DNA of 63,487 nt from positions 1 through 63,487 of the forward strand of contig JANTQF010000203.1 of assembly GCA_032988165.1 (NCBI GenBank). The letters are read 5' to 3'. Shown here piece after piece: positions 1 to 11,716 of this stretch. Below the pieces are notes generated by a model, which made no database searches, was not told the origin of the DNA, and was given only the letters and a program-made list of their open reading frames with translations. The position numbers were made by a program, and so were the translations under genes. This DNA is from Emmonsiellopsis sp. PD_33. Lineage: Eukaryota; Ascomycota; Eurotiomycetes; Onygenales; Ajellomycetaceae. Numbering within the stretch: position 1 is the first letter of the stretch; every line of letters starts with the position of its first letter.

Positions 1-261
1 AGAAGAACGGGAACGCGGTTTCTCTGGGGGGGCGGGGTTTTCAGGGGTTTTTCTTCCCTTTTGGAAAAAAACCCCCCCAAAAAAAAGGCTTTTAATCCAT
101 CTTTTTAAAACCCGGGGGGGTGGCCCACTAAAGGGGGGGACCCCCCCCCCCCCCCCCCCCCCGGCGAGCTCTTGACGGCTGTCCATCCTCCGCATTGGAT
201 AACTTTGTTGACAAGTGGTGATTGCTTCTCGTCTGGTGTATAGCCGGAAATACAATGGCCG
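1..261. other. Low-complexity contig edge
   Basis: The first ~165 bases are mainly homopolymer runs (a C tract of about 20 at 139-162, G7-8, A6-8), unlike anything else in the window. This looks like low-quality terminal sequence rather than biology. No promoter element can be trusted here. Ordinary sequence begins at about 165, and the first credible start codon follows at 262. Confidence 0.7.
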
Positions 262-3204
262 ATGCCCCCGTCCAGCCAACAGGGGAGCTATGCCTATCAG
301 AATCAGAATGTGCCTTGTGAGTTTTACGTTAGGTTGTTATTTGGGTTATAAAGCAAAGTTCCACACTATGTTATGGGTACGGGGAACAAGTTTTATGCTA
401 ACGTCACCTTTGCTCTGTCGTCAATTAGCTTTTCGAATCGATGCTTCCGATACCGTCCCTTCCACGGCTTCCTACGGAACCGCACCCTCACGGCCACCGT
501 CGAGAATAGGCGCTCGTGAGCAGACTGAAGAGGCGAGGGTGGGACAACCGATCGAAGGCCCGCATGATAAACCTGGACGTGAGTCCCCATTTATGGCCCT
601 GGTGGTTGTATGGCTACTTACTGACTTGCCGGATAGCTACTACTGGTTCCAGCCAGCACATGACCCTTGCGGAGCGAGAGGAACAACAACTACAAGCTGC
701 GATGGCGTTGTCGCTAAACTCAGAACTGCCTGGGGATGTGGCTATGTCTGTTGGCGGAAGCGACCAGGAGACGGGAGTGATAGGCGCTGGTAACACAAAT
801 TTTGGACCAGCTACCCAGGAGCATTACGAGGATACGAAGTGGGCTCTGACGACGTTAATGGGGTCCAGTCACCGGGAAGTGATTATCCATCCGGACCCGG
901 AGGAGCGGAGGCGTGTCGACGACAAGCCTGTCTTTCTCCGCCCTTCGAACGAGGCGGAGTGCCTTGCAGGGTTTATTACTATAGCTCACGCTATCCCGTT
1001 GGTGAGGGAGGCTTTACTATTGAGGGACAAAGTCGTCGATGACTACGGCAAAGACTCTCAGTGGTGGAACGGACAGCCCATTGGCCTGCCGCACCTTATA
1101 TCGATGACCGATGACAGTTCCGTCGATGAGAATGCTAGCAAAGATATTCTTATCGAGACACAACGGCTTATGGCATTTTTAGATTCTTCCCATCGTGCCT
1201 TTGGAAGCCCTGATCCCCTTGCAGGTCTCAAAGCGGTGCAGGCCTGGAATACGGAGAATAGCGTGGGCAAATTTCTTGAATCATGGCAACGGGCTGCTGT
1301 CTCTGCGACGCCTAATAACCCACTGGCTACTATATTCTCGTCACTAGCTTATAAAAGGGAAGCGAAAGATGCGGACCTAATCGAAAAGGAGTTCTTTGCA
1401 CTGGAGGTGAGCGTGGAGTCGAAACATCATGCCACATTGTACGACGCAGTAGACGCGTCGATATGGCAGGATTCTTCCGGTACGGATTTTGACGATATCT
1501 GGATAGAAAATATGGCAGAAGTGTTTGTGTTGCGGCTCAACGCAACGGGCGAGCAAAAATCTGTTAATATTAAGATTCCTGCCGTGTGGTATCCGGACAA
1601 GTATATGGAGCGGTTCAGGGAGGTTTCGCTCGATCTTCGAAAACGCAGATTTGAGGCTAGCGAGGAAATTGAGAGGCTGGAGACTATCATTGAACGCTTC
1701 TCCTTCCAGGCGCCAAATACTCCGAGCCCACGGTTTAAGAATATTTTCGACTTGGCTGCTAATGCTTTACAAGTTGCCTCAAAAAATAATGTTGTGAATG
1801 GGACCCAAGCGGACGCAAATAGTGCGGATCAAGCTATGATTTCCCAAGGGGCTGCGCAAGACCTCGCCGATGAGTTGAAGGATATCACTTACCAAATTGA
1901 TCGGAAGCTGAAATGTAGGCTACCGCCTTCCCCTCGATATTTACAGTTTACTAATTTGGATAAAACCAGCCCTGGAGGAACGAAAGCAGCGAGCAATTCA
2001 AACCCTAAGGGATACTTCGAAACAGTTCACCAACCCCTCTGACGATTCTGCTATATCGCCCCATCGCAAATACACACTGCGCGGCGTATGCACCCAGCCG
2101 CATATCACATATGTCTTGCGACGGAGTAGCAAGAAAGAACCGGAAACAGCTGCCAGTACAAGCCCAACGCCTGATGTGTGGCAATGGTGGCGGATCAGTT
2201 TTTCGGTCGATGATGAGAAGACACGAGTCGCAGAAGCTGCTGAGACACCTGCGGTGTCTTCATCTCAGAAAAATTCCACCGCCGGCGCCCAGACGCGGAA
2301 GAGGGATCGAGTCCAAATTCCTAGAAATACAGATGTGGCTGGGTACACGGCAAAGCCGGTTCGAGAGATAGAAGTTCTACGCGCAGCGAAGGAAGAGGCT
2401 CCGTCGGTTCTCCTTGTCTATGCTAATGAGAATGCGGTGAGGTTTGAGGAGGGGCTTCTGCCTCCGCAGCTACAGGTAGGTTTTTGTCCCATATTTCCAC
2501 CGCATTGGTACTTTACAACATAGTTGATCATGAATGCTAATCAATGGCGAGGGGAATAGACGTTCGTCAATGCAGACAACGAAGCATTTGAAGCTGAGAT
2601 CCAAGATATCGTAGGGGGACAAGAACAAGAACCAGGCCCGCGGGAACATACTAGTGAAAGTTCCAACGCCACGTGGCCGGACATGGAGCCTTTAGGTACA
2701 CATACAAGTGAAACCTGGCCTGACATGGAGCCTTTGGGCGGCCGGTCGTCGGAAAGTGGTAGCCAAGAACAAGGCCCACGGGCACATAATAGCGAAGGTT
2801 CCAATTCCACATGGCCTGACATGGAGCCTTTGGGCGGCCAGTCATCGGAAAGCGGTAGCGGCGCCGCTGCCGCCGCCGCCTTGTCCAAAAGCACCAATAC
2901 TACTACCACTCCGCAAACCAAACGGGCCAGCACCGGCGGCGGTCCCGCTCATAAGCAGAAACATTACAGATCTTACGACGACCGTATCCCGGCTAGTGTA
3001 CGTGCTGAATCGGCATACATATCACCTGAAAACTCTGATAAGGAGCCTGAGATGCAGGAGCGGAGTGGATCGGGGATCCTTTCGCATGGCAATCGGCCTC
3101 GGGGCGCGGCGGGGACCCGGGGGGCTATGGGCCAGATTAAAGAGGAGGGGATTGAGCTTGATGGCGACGGGACCGAGTTGGAAGGGAGGGCCAGGGAGGC
3201 ATGA
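262..3204 (+). CDS. UIM-containing, USP25/28-like ubiquitin-binding protein (one-base frameshift)
   Basis: Proposed exons are 262-316, 429-578, 637-2475 and 2560-3204, giving about 895 residues if one surplus A in the A4 run at 1962-1965 is discounted. Each intron starts GTGAGT or GTAGGT, ends AG, and two contain a clear CTAA/CTGAC branch site. Residues ~81-98 (EREEQQLQAAMALSLNSE) fit a ubiquitin-interacting motif. The middle resembles the USP25/28 fold: a degenerate Cys box (SNEAECLAGF), an IPAVWYPDKYMERF segment like the finger/palm of USP25/28, then a degenerate His box (TQPHITYVLRR) and a WQWWRISF strand. A coiled-coil-like helix surrounds residue ~430. The C-terminal tail has three WPDMEPLG repeats. 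It probably binds ubiquitin chains; whether it is an active deubiquitinase is unclear because the catalytic boxes are poorly conserved. The frame changes at 1962-1965, and both frames are clearly coding on either side, so this is a sequencing error or a real lesion. The extreme 5' end, next to noisy sequence, is the least certain part. Confidence 0.72.
2622..2850 (+). repeat. Intragenic repeat encoding WPDMEPLG units
   Basis: Inside the last exon of the UIM protein gene, the coding unit for TWPDMEPLG occurs three times, and the first and third copies share the longer upstream stretch QEQ..GPR.H.SE.S (DNA at about 2622-2697 and 2765-2837). This is a tandem duplication within a disordered, acidic/serine-rich tail. 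It may vary in copy number between strains. Confidence 0.75.
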
Positions 3205-4170
3205 GGGATGCATGGCACATGGTATGGCATTTTGGGGCGTTGGGGGTACTAATTTTCGGGCTGGGTTGGGAGGATGGATATCTATAGATGGTTGTTGCTG
3301 GCTCGGTGTTTTTTTCTTTGTATATTTAATGTGATATGGCTACATACCTATTGTTTATCCTTAATGTACGGACATGAAGGGGGGGCCATCCATGGAGTTT
3401 TCTCCTCGCTTCTCCGGCTGTTTGTGTTTGGGACCCAGGGAAGATGAACGTCATAAGCTATAAAAATAGAGAGCTAGGTTGTTAGTCATTTGCAAGACAC
3501 CAAGATACAGATTGTTTACTCACATATTATCAACAGCTATGTTTATAAAGAGTATGACAGATAAAAATCCTCCCCCCTATTCATTCATTCAAGTTCCCCA
3601 GGGACCAGGGCCAAGTTGGATGTTTGCCTTGTTTGCATCCACCTCCACCAAATGACGCCGCAGCTAACCTCCGCATCTACTCCAACGCAAGACACAACAT
3701 TGAGCTATCCGGGGATATCCAAGATCAATCAATTGATTGTCTGACGACCAGCAATACAGACCCCGTCACCTACTTTCCCCTCCCTACCCTTCGCCAGACC
3801 AGGCCCGCGCAGGCAGCTGCTTTAATCTACCTGCTAGTTACGGAGATATCCATTCCTCTCTCCTCCCCTCCTCGCCCGGCCTCATATTGATTACCACTGC
3901 GATTGCTATTACCTGGCCTATCTATCTATCTATCCAATTGACCCCCCATTTCCCCCACCGCGAGCACGAGCGACGGCCACCCTGCCGGCCGATCATCAGC
4001 CTAGCCAGTCTTCAGTACCGCACGCACCCTATCCCAATCCCCCTACGAATACAACGCAAGCGCGCCCGAATCCAATTCCCACCAACTAAGAAAATACGCC
4101 CTCGAACAGGCCCTAACCCCTTCCCTTCCCTCCCTCCCCCCCGCCTCCCCTCGCGTCCACATCCAGGTCT
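3205..4170. other. Intergenic, UIM-protein gene to RO-10
   Basis: This holds the 3' flank of the UIM-protein gene and the leader of RO-10. The last ~500 bases are C/T- and C/A-rich, as expected for a fungal 5' leader on the plus strand. The short reading frames here have biased low-complexity composition and no recognisable domain. No RNA gene was seen. Confidence 0.5.
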
Positions 4171-4993
4171 ATGTCTCTGTCTACCTCCCCAGCACCCCCG
4201 CCCTCCACGGACACGGACACGGACACGGCGGCGGATACAATCGAGCTGCTTGAGTCGCGACTACGGCGGATCGAGTATCTGTTGACTGGCGAGGCGAGTT
4301 GGACGGGTGAGTCGGGGATTCGGAACGGGAATGTCAGTGGGAGTGGGAGTAGTGGTGAACAACAACCGGCAACGACGCGATTGGCGGAGCTGGAGTATGA
4401 GTTGAAGAGTCTGGCGAAGAAGGTGCCGGCTGTTAGGGATGTTTTGGCGTTGTGTGAGTGGGCTTTTTTTTATACTGATATTCTTGTTCTACTGTGAGGG
4501 GAGGGTTGGTTTTATACATTGTTGTAACGAATAAACCTGAACTGAATCCCCCCTCCCCCCATCTCGAACCACCCACCCACTAACAAACCACCACACAGAC
4601 ACCCGATTCCCAGACCTCTTCCAACCCACGCCCCCAACAACCATCCCCACAACCCTCCCCCCCCAAGCCCTCACCAGCATAATCCTCTCCTACGCCTCCG
4701 CCTTCCCCGAAACCGCCTCACGCCTAACCTCCCTCAAAGACCTACCCATCCCGGCCGCCTCGCTCTCGGCGGCTCTAATCGAGCTGCAGCCGCGCTTGGA
4801 CCGGCTGGCGGCGGTGCAGACGCAGCAGGCGGAGGAGGTGGCGGAGTTGAGGGCGCGGAGTGCGCTGGTGGCGAAGAGGTGGGTGGAGGTTGGGGTGGTG
4901 GGGGGCAGTGAGGTGTGGGGGGAGTGGGAGGGGAGGGTGGAGGGGGTTGAGAGGGGGGTTAGGAGGGTGGAGGGGATAAGGAGGGAGGGGTGA
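4171..4993 (+). CDS. ro-10: Dynactin p22/p24-type subunit RO-10 (nuclear distribution protein)
   Basis: Two exons, 4171-4453 and 4599-4993, give 225 residues. The GTGAGT donor and CACACAG acceptor join in phase 1 to make ...VLALYTRFPDLFQPT..., matching the family pattern VLALH.RYPDLF. The family is the small dynactin shoulder subunit (DCTN3-like), called RO-10 in Neurospora, which helps dynein-dependent nuclear movement in hyphae. The N-terminal helix ELLESRLRRIEYLL and the central heptad-rich LAELEYELKSLAKKV agree with a coiled-coil protein; a second helix runs from about LAAVQTQQAEEVAEL. The length fits the family (about 200-230). The C-terminus is Gly/Val/Glu-rich (VEGVERGVRRVEG) and gives a purine-rich sense strand. 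Nothing suggests a defect. Confidence 0.82.
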
Positions 4994-7210
4994 GTGGGTG
5001 GCTCTTGGGGTATGGGGTTCTGATTGAGAGGGAGGGAGATGATGTGGCCGTTTTTATCATGGCGTATTTATTCTACGGAGTACCTAGATGAGGTTTTTTT
5101 TCCTTTGCTTCTTTTTTCTTTTCTTTTTAATGTTTCTGTTACTTCTTTCTTCTTCTGTTTACGGAGTAAAGTGAATGGGCCTGGCGTTTTATTTATTTCC
5201 ATTTTCCATTTTGGTTGGTTTTGTTTCAATATGTACTGTACTACAACCTGGCCGTTTGCCAAATTGTGGCTACAACTGCAATAGAATGGAAGAAGTGTTG
5301 TGTATTCTACTTCTCTTCCTGGGCATTTCTTTAGGGGGTTGGATCGGTGCTTGCAAAATGTATGGATATACTCCTGACTCTGTGGTCAACGGACAGGTGG
5401 TTTTAGTTATTTATGCCCACAGGTTAATGGCATAAGGTCTATGGCCCAACTATGTGGTCAACAATCAATCAATGATAGGGAGAGACAGTTTGATAAACAT
5501 ATGTTGCATGTATGTAAGACAATGAAGTTTAGTAAGTTAACTATGGATCCATGGTTTAAGACAGTGCCCTGAGGCTCAAACCTCTGGAAATGCCTATCCA
5601 TTCCATTCCATACCTAGAGATAGTTTAGTTGGTTTTGGGGGCTGGTTGGCTGGGCAGGGATGATTGGGTTCAGGCACAGGAAGTCTTTTCTAGTATGTAT
5701 TCCATAGCCAGTTATTTTACCAAGATGGATACGGATTGGGGTTGGAGAAGAGGTTGAACAGACACGGCATCAAGTAGGTAAACTAAATACATGCCCGATT
5801 ACATGCCCCGTGGGACGAGGTCAAGTCTGGCAGGTAGCAGGACATGTTCATCAGCTTGGTTGGTGGATATTGCAACTTTGTGTGTGTTACATGCATGTCA
5901 GTAAGTATTGAGTGATTGATAACTTGATGAGAGGACGAGATAAACTTGTCTCAGGAGTTGCCTGTTTGCTGGCCGTGGTTCATGCGCCTGAAACCCGCCC
6001 TGAGAGATCAAACCAACCAGCCCACATGTGGTAGTTAATCAGAGATGGCGAGATGCAGACGCATGTTTTGTAAATTGGGATGCTGGGCTGCTGCAGGAGA
6101 GGGATGATTTTTGCCTATCGGAACCCTGCTGGGCGCGCGGCGTGGCGATTTTTGAAACAGGACAGGATGGAGTCGCGGCGTGGGAGCCAGTCGGTTGCAG
6201 GCAGACAGACAGACAGACAGACTGGGAGATCGGTGCGTCGATGTAGATATTTAGAGGATGGAGAGACGGGCGATTTGATCCCAGGATATTATAATGTATT
6301 AATGTATTGCACAGCAAAGACAGACACATCGGCCAAGTGGGGAGGTACCTGGCCGGGCAGCCTGCACCGCCAAAAGCCAGGCCGGGCGGCCAGACCGCGA
6401 GGTACCGGCACATAGCGGCTGTGTGTGAATAAGGTGGTCGTTGTTAGCGGCTCTGCTCCACCCGACGCCTCCCTTTTCCCTTCGCATCCTCGACTCCATC
6501 TCACCCTATCTCCAGCGCCATCCATCTCCCCATCTCCCTCTCCCCGTCCCCATCGCCCTGCTGCGCTTCTCGCCGCCTCACGCTCTCTTCTTCGCTCTTT
6601 TCTCCTTCTGCCCTTGTTCTTCGCGCGTCCTTCAAGCCTGGTGCTGAAGCCTCCGTTCTTCGTCCCACCCGCGTAACGGTGTTGTGTCCTTCTCCCCATT
6701 CCATTACGCATCCCTCGCTACCTCGCAGCCTCGTCCCCTCCCCTTCACAACCACGCCGTCTTGTCTGTCCCTGTCAAGTCACCAACCTATCTATCCTCGC
6801 GGCCACCGCGCCCTGGCTCCCTTGTCTCAGTGACATCGTGAACGTGAACCGGCCCTTGTTTCGTGCCTTGCTTTTCTCTTCGATTCTTCGCCAAAATTCC
6901 CTCTTCCTCGTATTGGCCCTCCCTGCGCACACCAACACCACACAAACGCCCATCAATACCGCCGCACAAACCCCTATCCCGCTGTCGTCAATCGCGTCCA
7001 GCGCTCTCGAATCGCTCTTCAGTCACCCCGTCCTCGCAACATCCTCTTCCTCGACCTTTGCGATCTGCCAACTCCGCCAATTCTTCCCCCCTCCGACGAT
7101 CTTTTCCGCCGCTCCACTCGTCGATTAGGGACCCTCCCCATCTCCCAAAGGCGTCCGTCCCTGCGCCTGCATGGTGACCTAGTCGTTGTTCTATACTCAT
7201 CACTTTCAAA
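4994..7210. other. Long intergenic region, RO-10 to sho1
   Basis: About 2.2 kb without a supported gene. It contains two copies of the 9-mer TACGGAGTA (5074-5082 and 5160-5168), a CAGA tetranucleotide run (6202-6222) and, from about 6460 to 7210, a strongly C/T-rich stretch that is probably the long 5' leader of sho1. The overlapping reading frames of the last section are by-products of that pyrimidine bias. Confidence 0.5.
6202..6222. repeat. CAGA microsatellite
   Basis: Five perfect tandem copies of the CAGA unit in the sho1 upstream region. It is a simple sequence repeat with no visible functional context. Confidence 0.9.
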
Positions 7211-8302
7211 ATGTCGTTCCCGGCCTACTGGCGGGGTGCTGTCGCCCAGTTCGACGTCGACAACATACTAGGCGACCCCTTCGCTCTAATAACTCTGTCC
7301 ACTGCTATGGTATACACCCTGTCCCCTCTGTCATAGATTTATAAACCGGATTCGATGCTGATGCTCTTCATGTCAGATCGGATGGCTATTGGCTTTCGTT
7401 ACCTCTGTGGTTGTTGATATCAAAGGCATTTACCCCAACTTCGCATGGTGGGCTCTCGCATATATGCTTGTCGCTATCATCGGCATTAGTGTCGTTATCG
7501 GGTCGGCAACATCCCATATTTATAGTGTTGCAGTAAGTTTTGGTATTCTGGATAACCAAGTATGATATACTGATCATCGTCATAGATTGTTGGCTATCTT
7601 CCCGCCGGCCTCGCCCTGACATCGCTTGCCGTCAATTCCCTCATTTATGATGAGGGGTCAGCTAATCAGGCCAGCGCGGGTGGATTCATCCTCATGGCCA
7701 TGGTTATCGTATGTATATCCTTATCCAGCTAATCAAGGGAAATCAAACTAATCGTCATGCAGATCGTTTGGATTTTCTATTTCGGATCTACATCAGAGTC
7801 TACTCCCCGTTCATTCATCGACTCCATGGGCCCCAACAAGCAACACCATTCATCATATAATAACTCCAAGCGAAACAACTTTGGCGGCCGACCAGAAACT
7901 ACCGTCTCGGGAAACCATGCTCCTCAGATGTATACCTCCGCTCAATTGAACGGCTTCGAGACATCCTCTCCTGTTTCTGGATATCCCCCCACCGGCATGG
8001 GCACAGAAGCCACCGCACAGACCCGATTTGGTGGACCGACACTCGGTGGTTCGACAACCAACCTGCCAAACGGAAACCCGACTGGAGGCGACCAGCCAAA
8101 CGAAGTTAGCCAGCCAACCGAATATCCATACAGGGCGAAGGCAATCTACTCGTACGAGGCCAACCCTGACGACGCAAATGAGATCAGCTTCGCGAAACAC
8201 GAAATATTGGAAGTATCTGACGTGAGCGGCCGATGGTGGCAGGCGAAGAAAGCAACTGGAGAGACAGGTATTGCGCCATCAAATTATCTTATCCTACTAT
8301 AG
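7211..8302 (+). CDS. sho1: Sho1-type osmosensor, four-TM adaptor with C-terminal SH3
   Basis: Exons 7211-7309, 7377-7532, 7586-7708 and 7763-8302 give 305 residues; all three introns are phase 0 with GT-AG ends. Four hydrophobic segments fill the first ~135 residues (for example GWLLAFVTSVVVDI, ALAYMLVAIIGISVVIG, VGYLPAGLALTSLAVNSLI, GFILMAMVIIVWIFYFG). A disordered linker rich in Asn, Gly, Ser and Thr follows, and the last ~60 residues form an SH3 domain (ALYDY-like AKAIYSYEANP, GRWWQAKK, GIAPSNYLILL). In fungi Sho1 sits in the plasma membrane and recruits Pbs2 through its SH3 domain, feeding the HOG MAPK pathway and, with other partners, filamentation signalling. The ATG lies in AAAATGTC after a pyrimidine-rich leader. 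The architecture is complete and standard. ssk1, which serves the other HOG branch, lies about 5 kb downstream on the same strand. Confidence 0.95.
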
Positions 8303-10273
8303 TTTGATTCCTTCTTCTTCTTTTTTTGTTTGGGGTTTTCTTTGAATTATATTTTTGCTTCTTCTATGGGCTGTGCTCTATCTACCATTTTTTTCACACA
8401 GCCTACTACTACTATTTTTGTTGTGTCAAATTACTAAAAAAAAAAATCTCTCCGAAAACGTGGTCCAACAAAACAAATCCTCTAACCCTCCCTTACACAC
8501 ACACCGCCAAAAAAACTTCTTTGATTGATTGATACCCATCCTTCTTCTTTTTTTTTTTTTCATCTTCCACTTCCCCCCACTATCGGCGCGATTCGGTCGG
8601 TGGGTTGAATTTAAATTTGTCCATGTTTTATGTATGTCTTGATGGTTCTTGTTCTTGTTACACTGTGCTCTGGCTTTTGCCCCCAATCTTCTTTCTCTTA
8701 TTAAAATTCATTTCCATATTCACACCTGAATTCCATTTTCTCTCCCTTTTTACTAATGTTTTCCAGTGAGAAACATGTTCATTATTTCCATGGTTTTTAT
8801 TGGTTTTGTCTGTGTCTGTGTCTCTGTCTCTGTCTCTGTCTGTCTGTGGAATTTTTCTTCCTTACTTCTTTTAGCCATTGACTCGGTCTTTTTTTTTCGA
8901 TTCTACAGATGGAATTATGTTTATTATGTTTACTTATTAGTATTATTTATTGCTTTGTCTTCCTTTTTCTATGTATTCTGATATTACTTCTTTGTAGGAG
9001 GAATAGGGGGTAGTTGGCAGAGTATCAGGAAAATTTCCATAAGGCAAGGCAGGAGAATGGTAAGGGAATAAATTGAGAGAGTAAGAGATTAACAGAGTAG
9101 GTATTATATATACCTGTGTGACCTGATATTAGATGTTCCAATTAAGAACCTCATACAAGACACATGAATTGACGACGGGAAGAAACAAGCTTCAGCCAAG
9201 CCAAGGCCCAGGCGGGATGACTAAGATGTTTGTCACCCATATCCACGGAACTGCGGCTGTATCGCTTCTCAACCTTCCCATCTCTCTTTAAGCATCACAC
9301 AACCACTGAACTATCCATCCATTGAGGCCACTATCTACCAGAATAACCCAAGCAAGCCATGGCCCGAAATGACCAGGTCTCCCGCCCGCCGCCGCCGGCT
9401 TCGTCATCCCCTTTCCCAATCTCTTCTCCTCCCGAGGGCCAAGAGATACATCGCCCTCTCCACAGTCCACTCCACTCCGTCGCGCTTGTCCGCGTTCTCC
9501 TTCCTAGAGAGGTTTAACGGGCCCGTGGCAAAACACTTCAAAGCGGTTGACTTATTACTCCTCAGCCTTAGGAGTTAGGGACTGGTTCACCCGTCCCCGA
9601 GCCACTGAGCAAACCAGCCAGGAACTCCACATTTTAGCATGTTAAATACCATGAACCACGAATCGAATCGCCCGGAATGGGGAGCAAAAAAAAAGTCAAA
9701 AAAAAAGTTGAAGCCTTTCTTCTTCCCTAGCTAGGTGCCCACTTTGCTAGACCACCTCAGGTCCGAAAACTGGCCATTTTCGTTTATTTCATGTTCTTTT
9801 TCTTGTGCCTGGCCCAGCTAACTATCGCGGGGGGGGCCTTTCTCCTGAACTACTACCTACATTACTTTCTCTTTCCCCGCTCGTCTGATAAGAGGCGGTG
9901 GAATGAATAGCCGATAGTTCTTTTCTTCTTTACTATATATCTTGTGCTGGAACGCCTGGATGGAGAATACTATACTCCACCTTATTATTATACCTTACGA
10001 TTTCCTTTTACTTCCCCTCCTCCCCTTCTTATCTGATAGTTCGTGGAGCTTCCCCCGGAAAACTCGCATCCGCACGATATAAGAAGTGCGCTGCCTGGAC
10101 TGCAACTCAGTGGCGATTTATATATATCGGATATATCATTCGTGGACGCATCTATACATACATCAAGCCCCCCCTTTTTTTTCCCCATTCCCAGATCAAG
10201 GGATCTTTCTGGTTATATCTTGGGTTATTCCTAAAGGACCTTTAACAATTTGCATCACCCCCCTACTTAAACC
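8303..10273. other. Intergenic, sho1 to PQ-loop gene
   Basis: The first ~700 bases are T-rich 3' flank of sho1 with several T8-T14 tracts and a TGTGTC/TCTCTG run near 8810-8850. The remainder (9000-10270) has no domain-bearing reading frame. A/C- and T-rich sequence directly upstream of 10274 is probably the leader of the PQ-loop gene. Nothing else was recognised. Confidence 0.5.
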
Positions 10274-11716
10274 ATGGCGCAGGGAGAAGAAATCCCCGTT
10301 GCGGCTAATGTGCTTGGGACTATCGGGACTGTCTTTTGGTGTATCCAGCTCGTGCCGCAGATATGGCATAATTGGAAAAACAAGAAGACGGACGGGCTGC
10401 CGGCTAGCATGATGTTTATGTGGGCTTTGTGTATGTTTTATCCTTTCCTTTACGCGATTCGATCCGAGAAGAGGTGTGACTAACAGTATACGATATAGGC
10501 GCCGTGCCCTTTGGTATCTATATGATCCTCCAAGTACGTTCGTCCATGGGATGGGGGAAAGAAGCCCGCAGACATGTGAAAGAATCATCTCTAACCCCGT
10601 CTTAATTCAGCAAGTGAATATACCCATTCAAATCCAGCCGCAGATATTCGGCACCTTGTCTATCATCTGCTGGGTCCAGATCCTGTACTATAACCAGTAA
10701 GTTTGGTCCCCCCCATACTAACCGCCGGCAAGCCTATTCCCTAGTCTGCAGATTTTTTGGTTCTGACCTGTCCTCGATTTACAGCAACTATAGCCTGCGC
10801 AAAACCATCCTGGTGGGGATAGTAACCGCCGCGCTTATGGGCGGATTCGAGGCGTTATTCATCTTTACATTGCGGGTTCGTAATCTATCTACTTCTTGAA
10901 ACTCGGGAGAAAAACACTCCATTCATTGTACAAAATCTAACAAACTAAATAAAAAAAAAACAGATCCCATACCGAAAGGGCATCACATGGCCCTCCATCC
11001 TCTTCGGCGCGATTGCCAGTCTCCTCCTCGCACTAGGGCTTGTCGCGCCGTATTTCGAGCTGTGGAAGCGGCAGGGAAGGGTTATTGGGATTAGTATGTG
11101 TTGGCCTGGCCCCCTAATCTAGTATCCTCCCTTTATCTACCAGAAAAAGAAAAGAAAAAAGAATTTCATCGCTAATTGACCCCTCCTTTTTGTTTCTAGA
11201 CTGGTTCTTCCTATCAATGGACACGCTCGGCGCGCTCTTTTCTATCCTTGCTCTGGGTACGTCGTGTCGTGTCATGTCATGTCACCTCTCACCTCTCACC
11301 TCCCCTCTGTCAGTAAACTCCATTCTAACTAACTAAACCCGCAACTCCAGCCGCCGAAGGAACCTTCGATATCATGGGTGGGATACTGTATATCATCGTG
11401 TAAGCCACCTGTTACCTCCCCATTCAAATCCAATCCAATCCAATTCAACCCAACCTTTTCCCTTCTAAGCTAACCATAACCCAGCCTCGTCCTCGAACTC
11501 GGGATCTTCGCCAGCCACATCGTCTGGCGCGTCCGGTTCCGCGGGCTGCGCAAGGAGGCGAAGGAGGCGGGGGTGAGTGTTGATGAGGTTATTGAGCGGA
11601 GGGGGAGGGAGAAAGAGGGGTCTGTTAACGGTGCTGGTGCTGGTGCTGTGGCTGGGGGGGAGGTAGATTTGGAGGCGCAGGTTGCGAATGGGGATGAGAA
11701 GGTGGTAGGGAAGTGA
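10274..11716 (+). CDS. PQ-loop repeat seven-TM membrane protein
   Basis: Eight exons: 10274-10430, 10499-10533, 10611-10696, 10785-10875, 10964-11093, 11200-11256, 11351-11399 and 11485-11716, giving 278 residues. Every junction has GT-AG ends and the phases agree. The first PQ motif is plain: FWCIQLVPQIWHNWKNKKTDGLP at residues ~22-44. The second PQ region is weaker (QIQPQIFGTLSIICWVQILYYN), and the rest is hydrophobic helices ending in GTFDIMGGILYIIVLVLELGIF. The family (PQ-loop transporters; cystinosin and Ypq proteins are relatives, and this one is closest to the fungal YDR090C-like group) includes vacuolar exporters of basic amino acids. For this subgroup the substrate is not something I can name. 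The C-terminal ~60 residues are hydrophilic and Ala/Gly/Glu-rich, probably cytosolic. The exon density (one 35-nt and one 49-nt exon) is unusual for this window. Confidence 0.88.

Noticed and set aside
215..793. 192-codon plus-strand frame near the contig edge
   Set aside because: Only 429-578 of it is coding (exon 2 of the UIM protein gene); the rest runs through introns and noise.
6289..7209. Overlapping frames on both strands in the sho1 leader
   Set aside because: They arise from the C/T bias of the leader; no domain or splice evidence.
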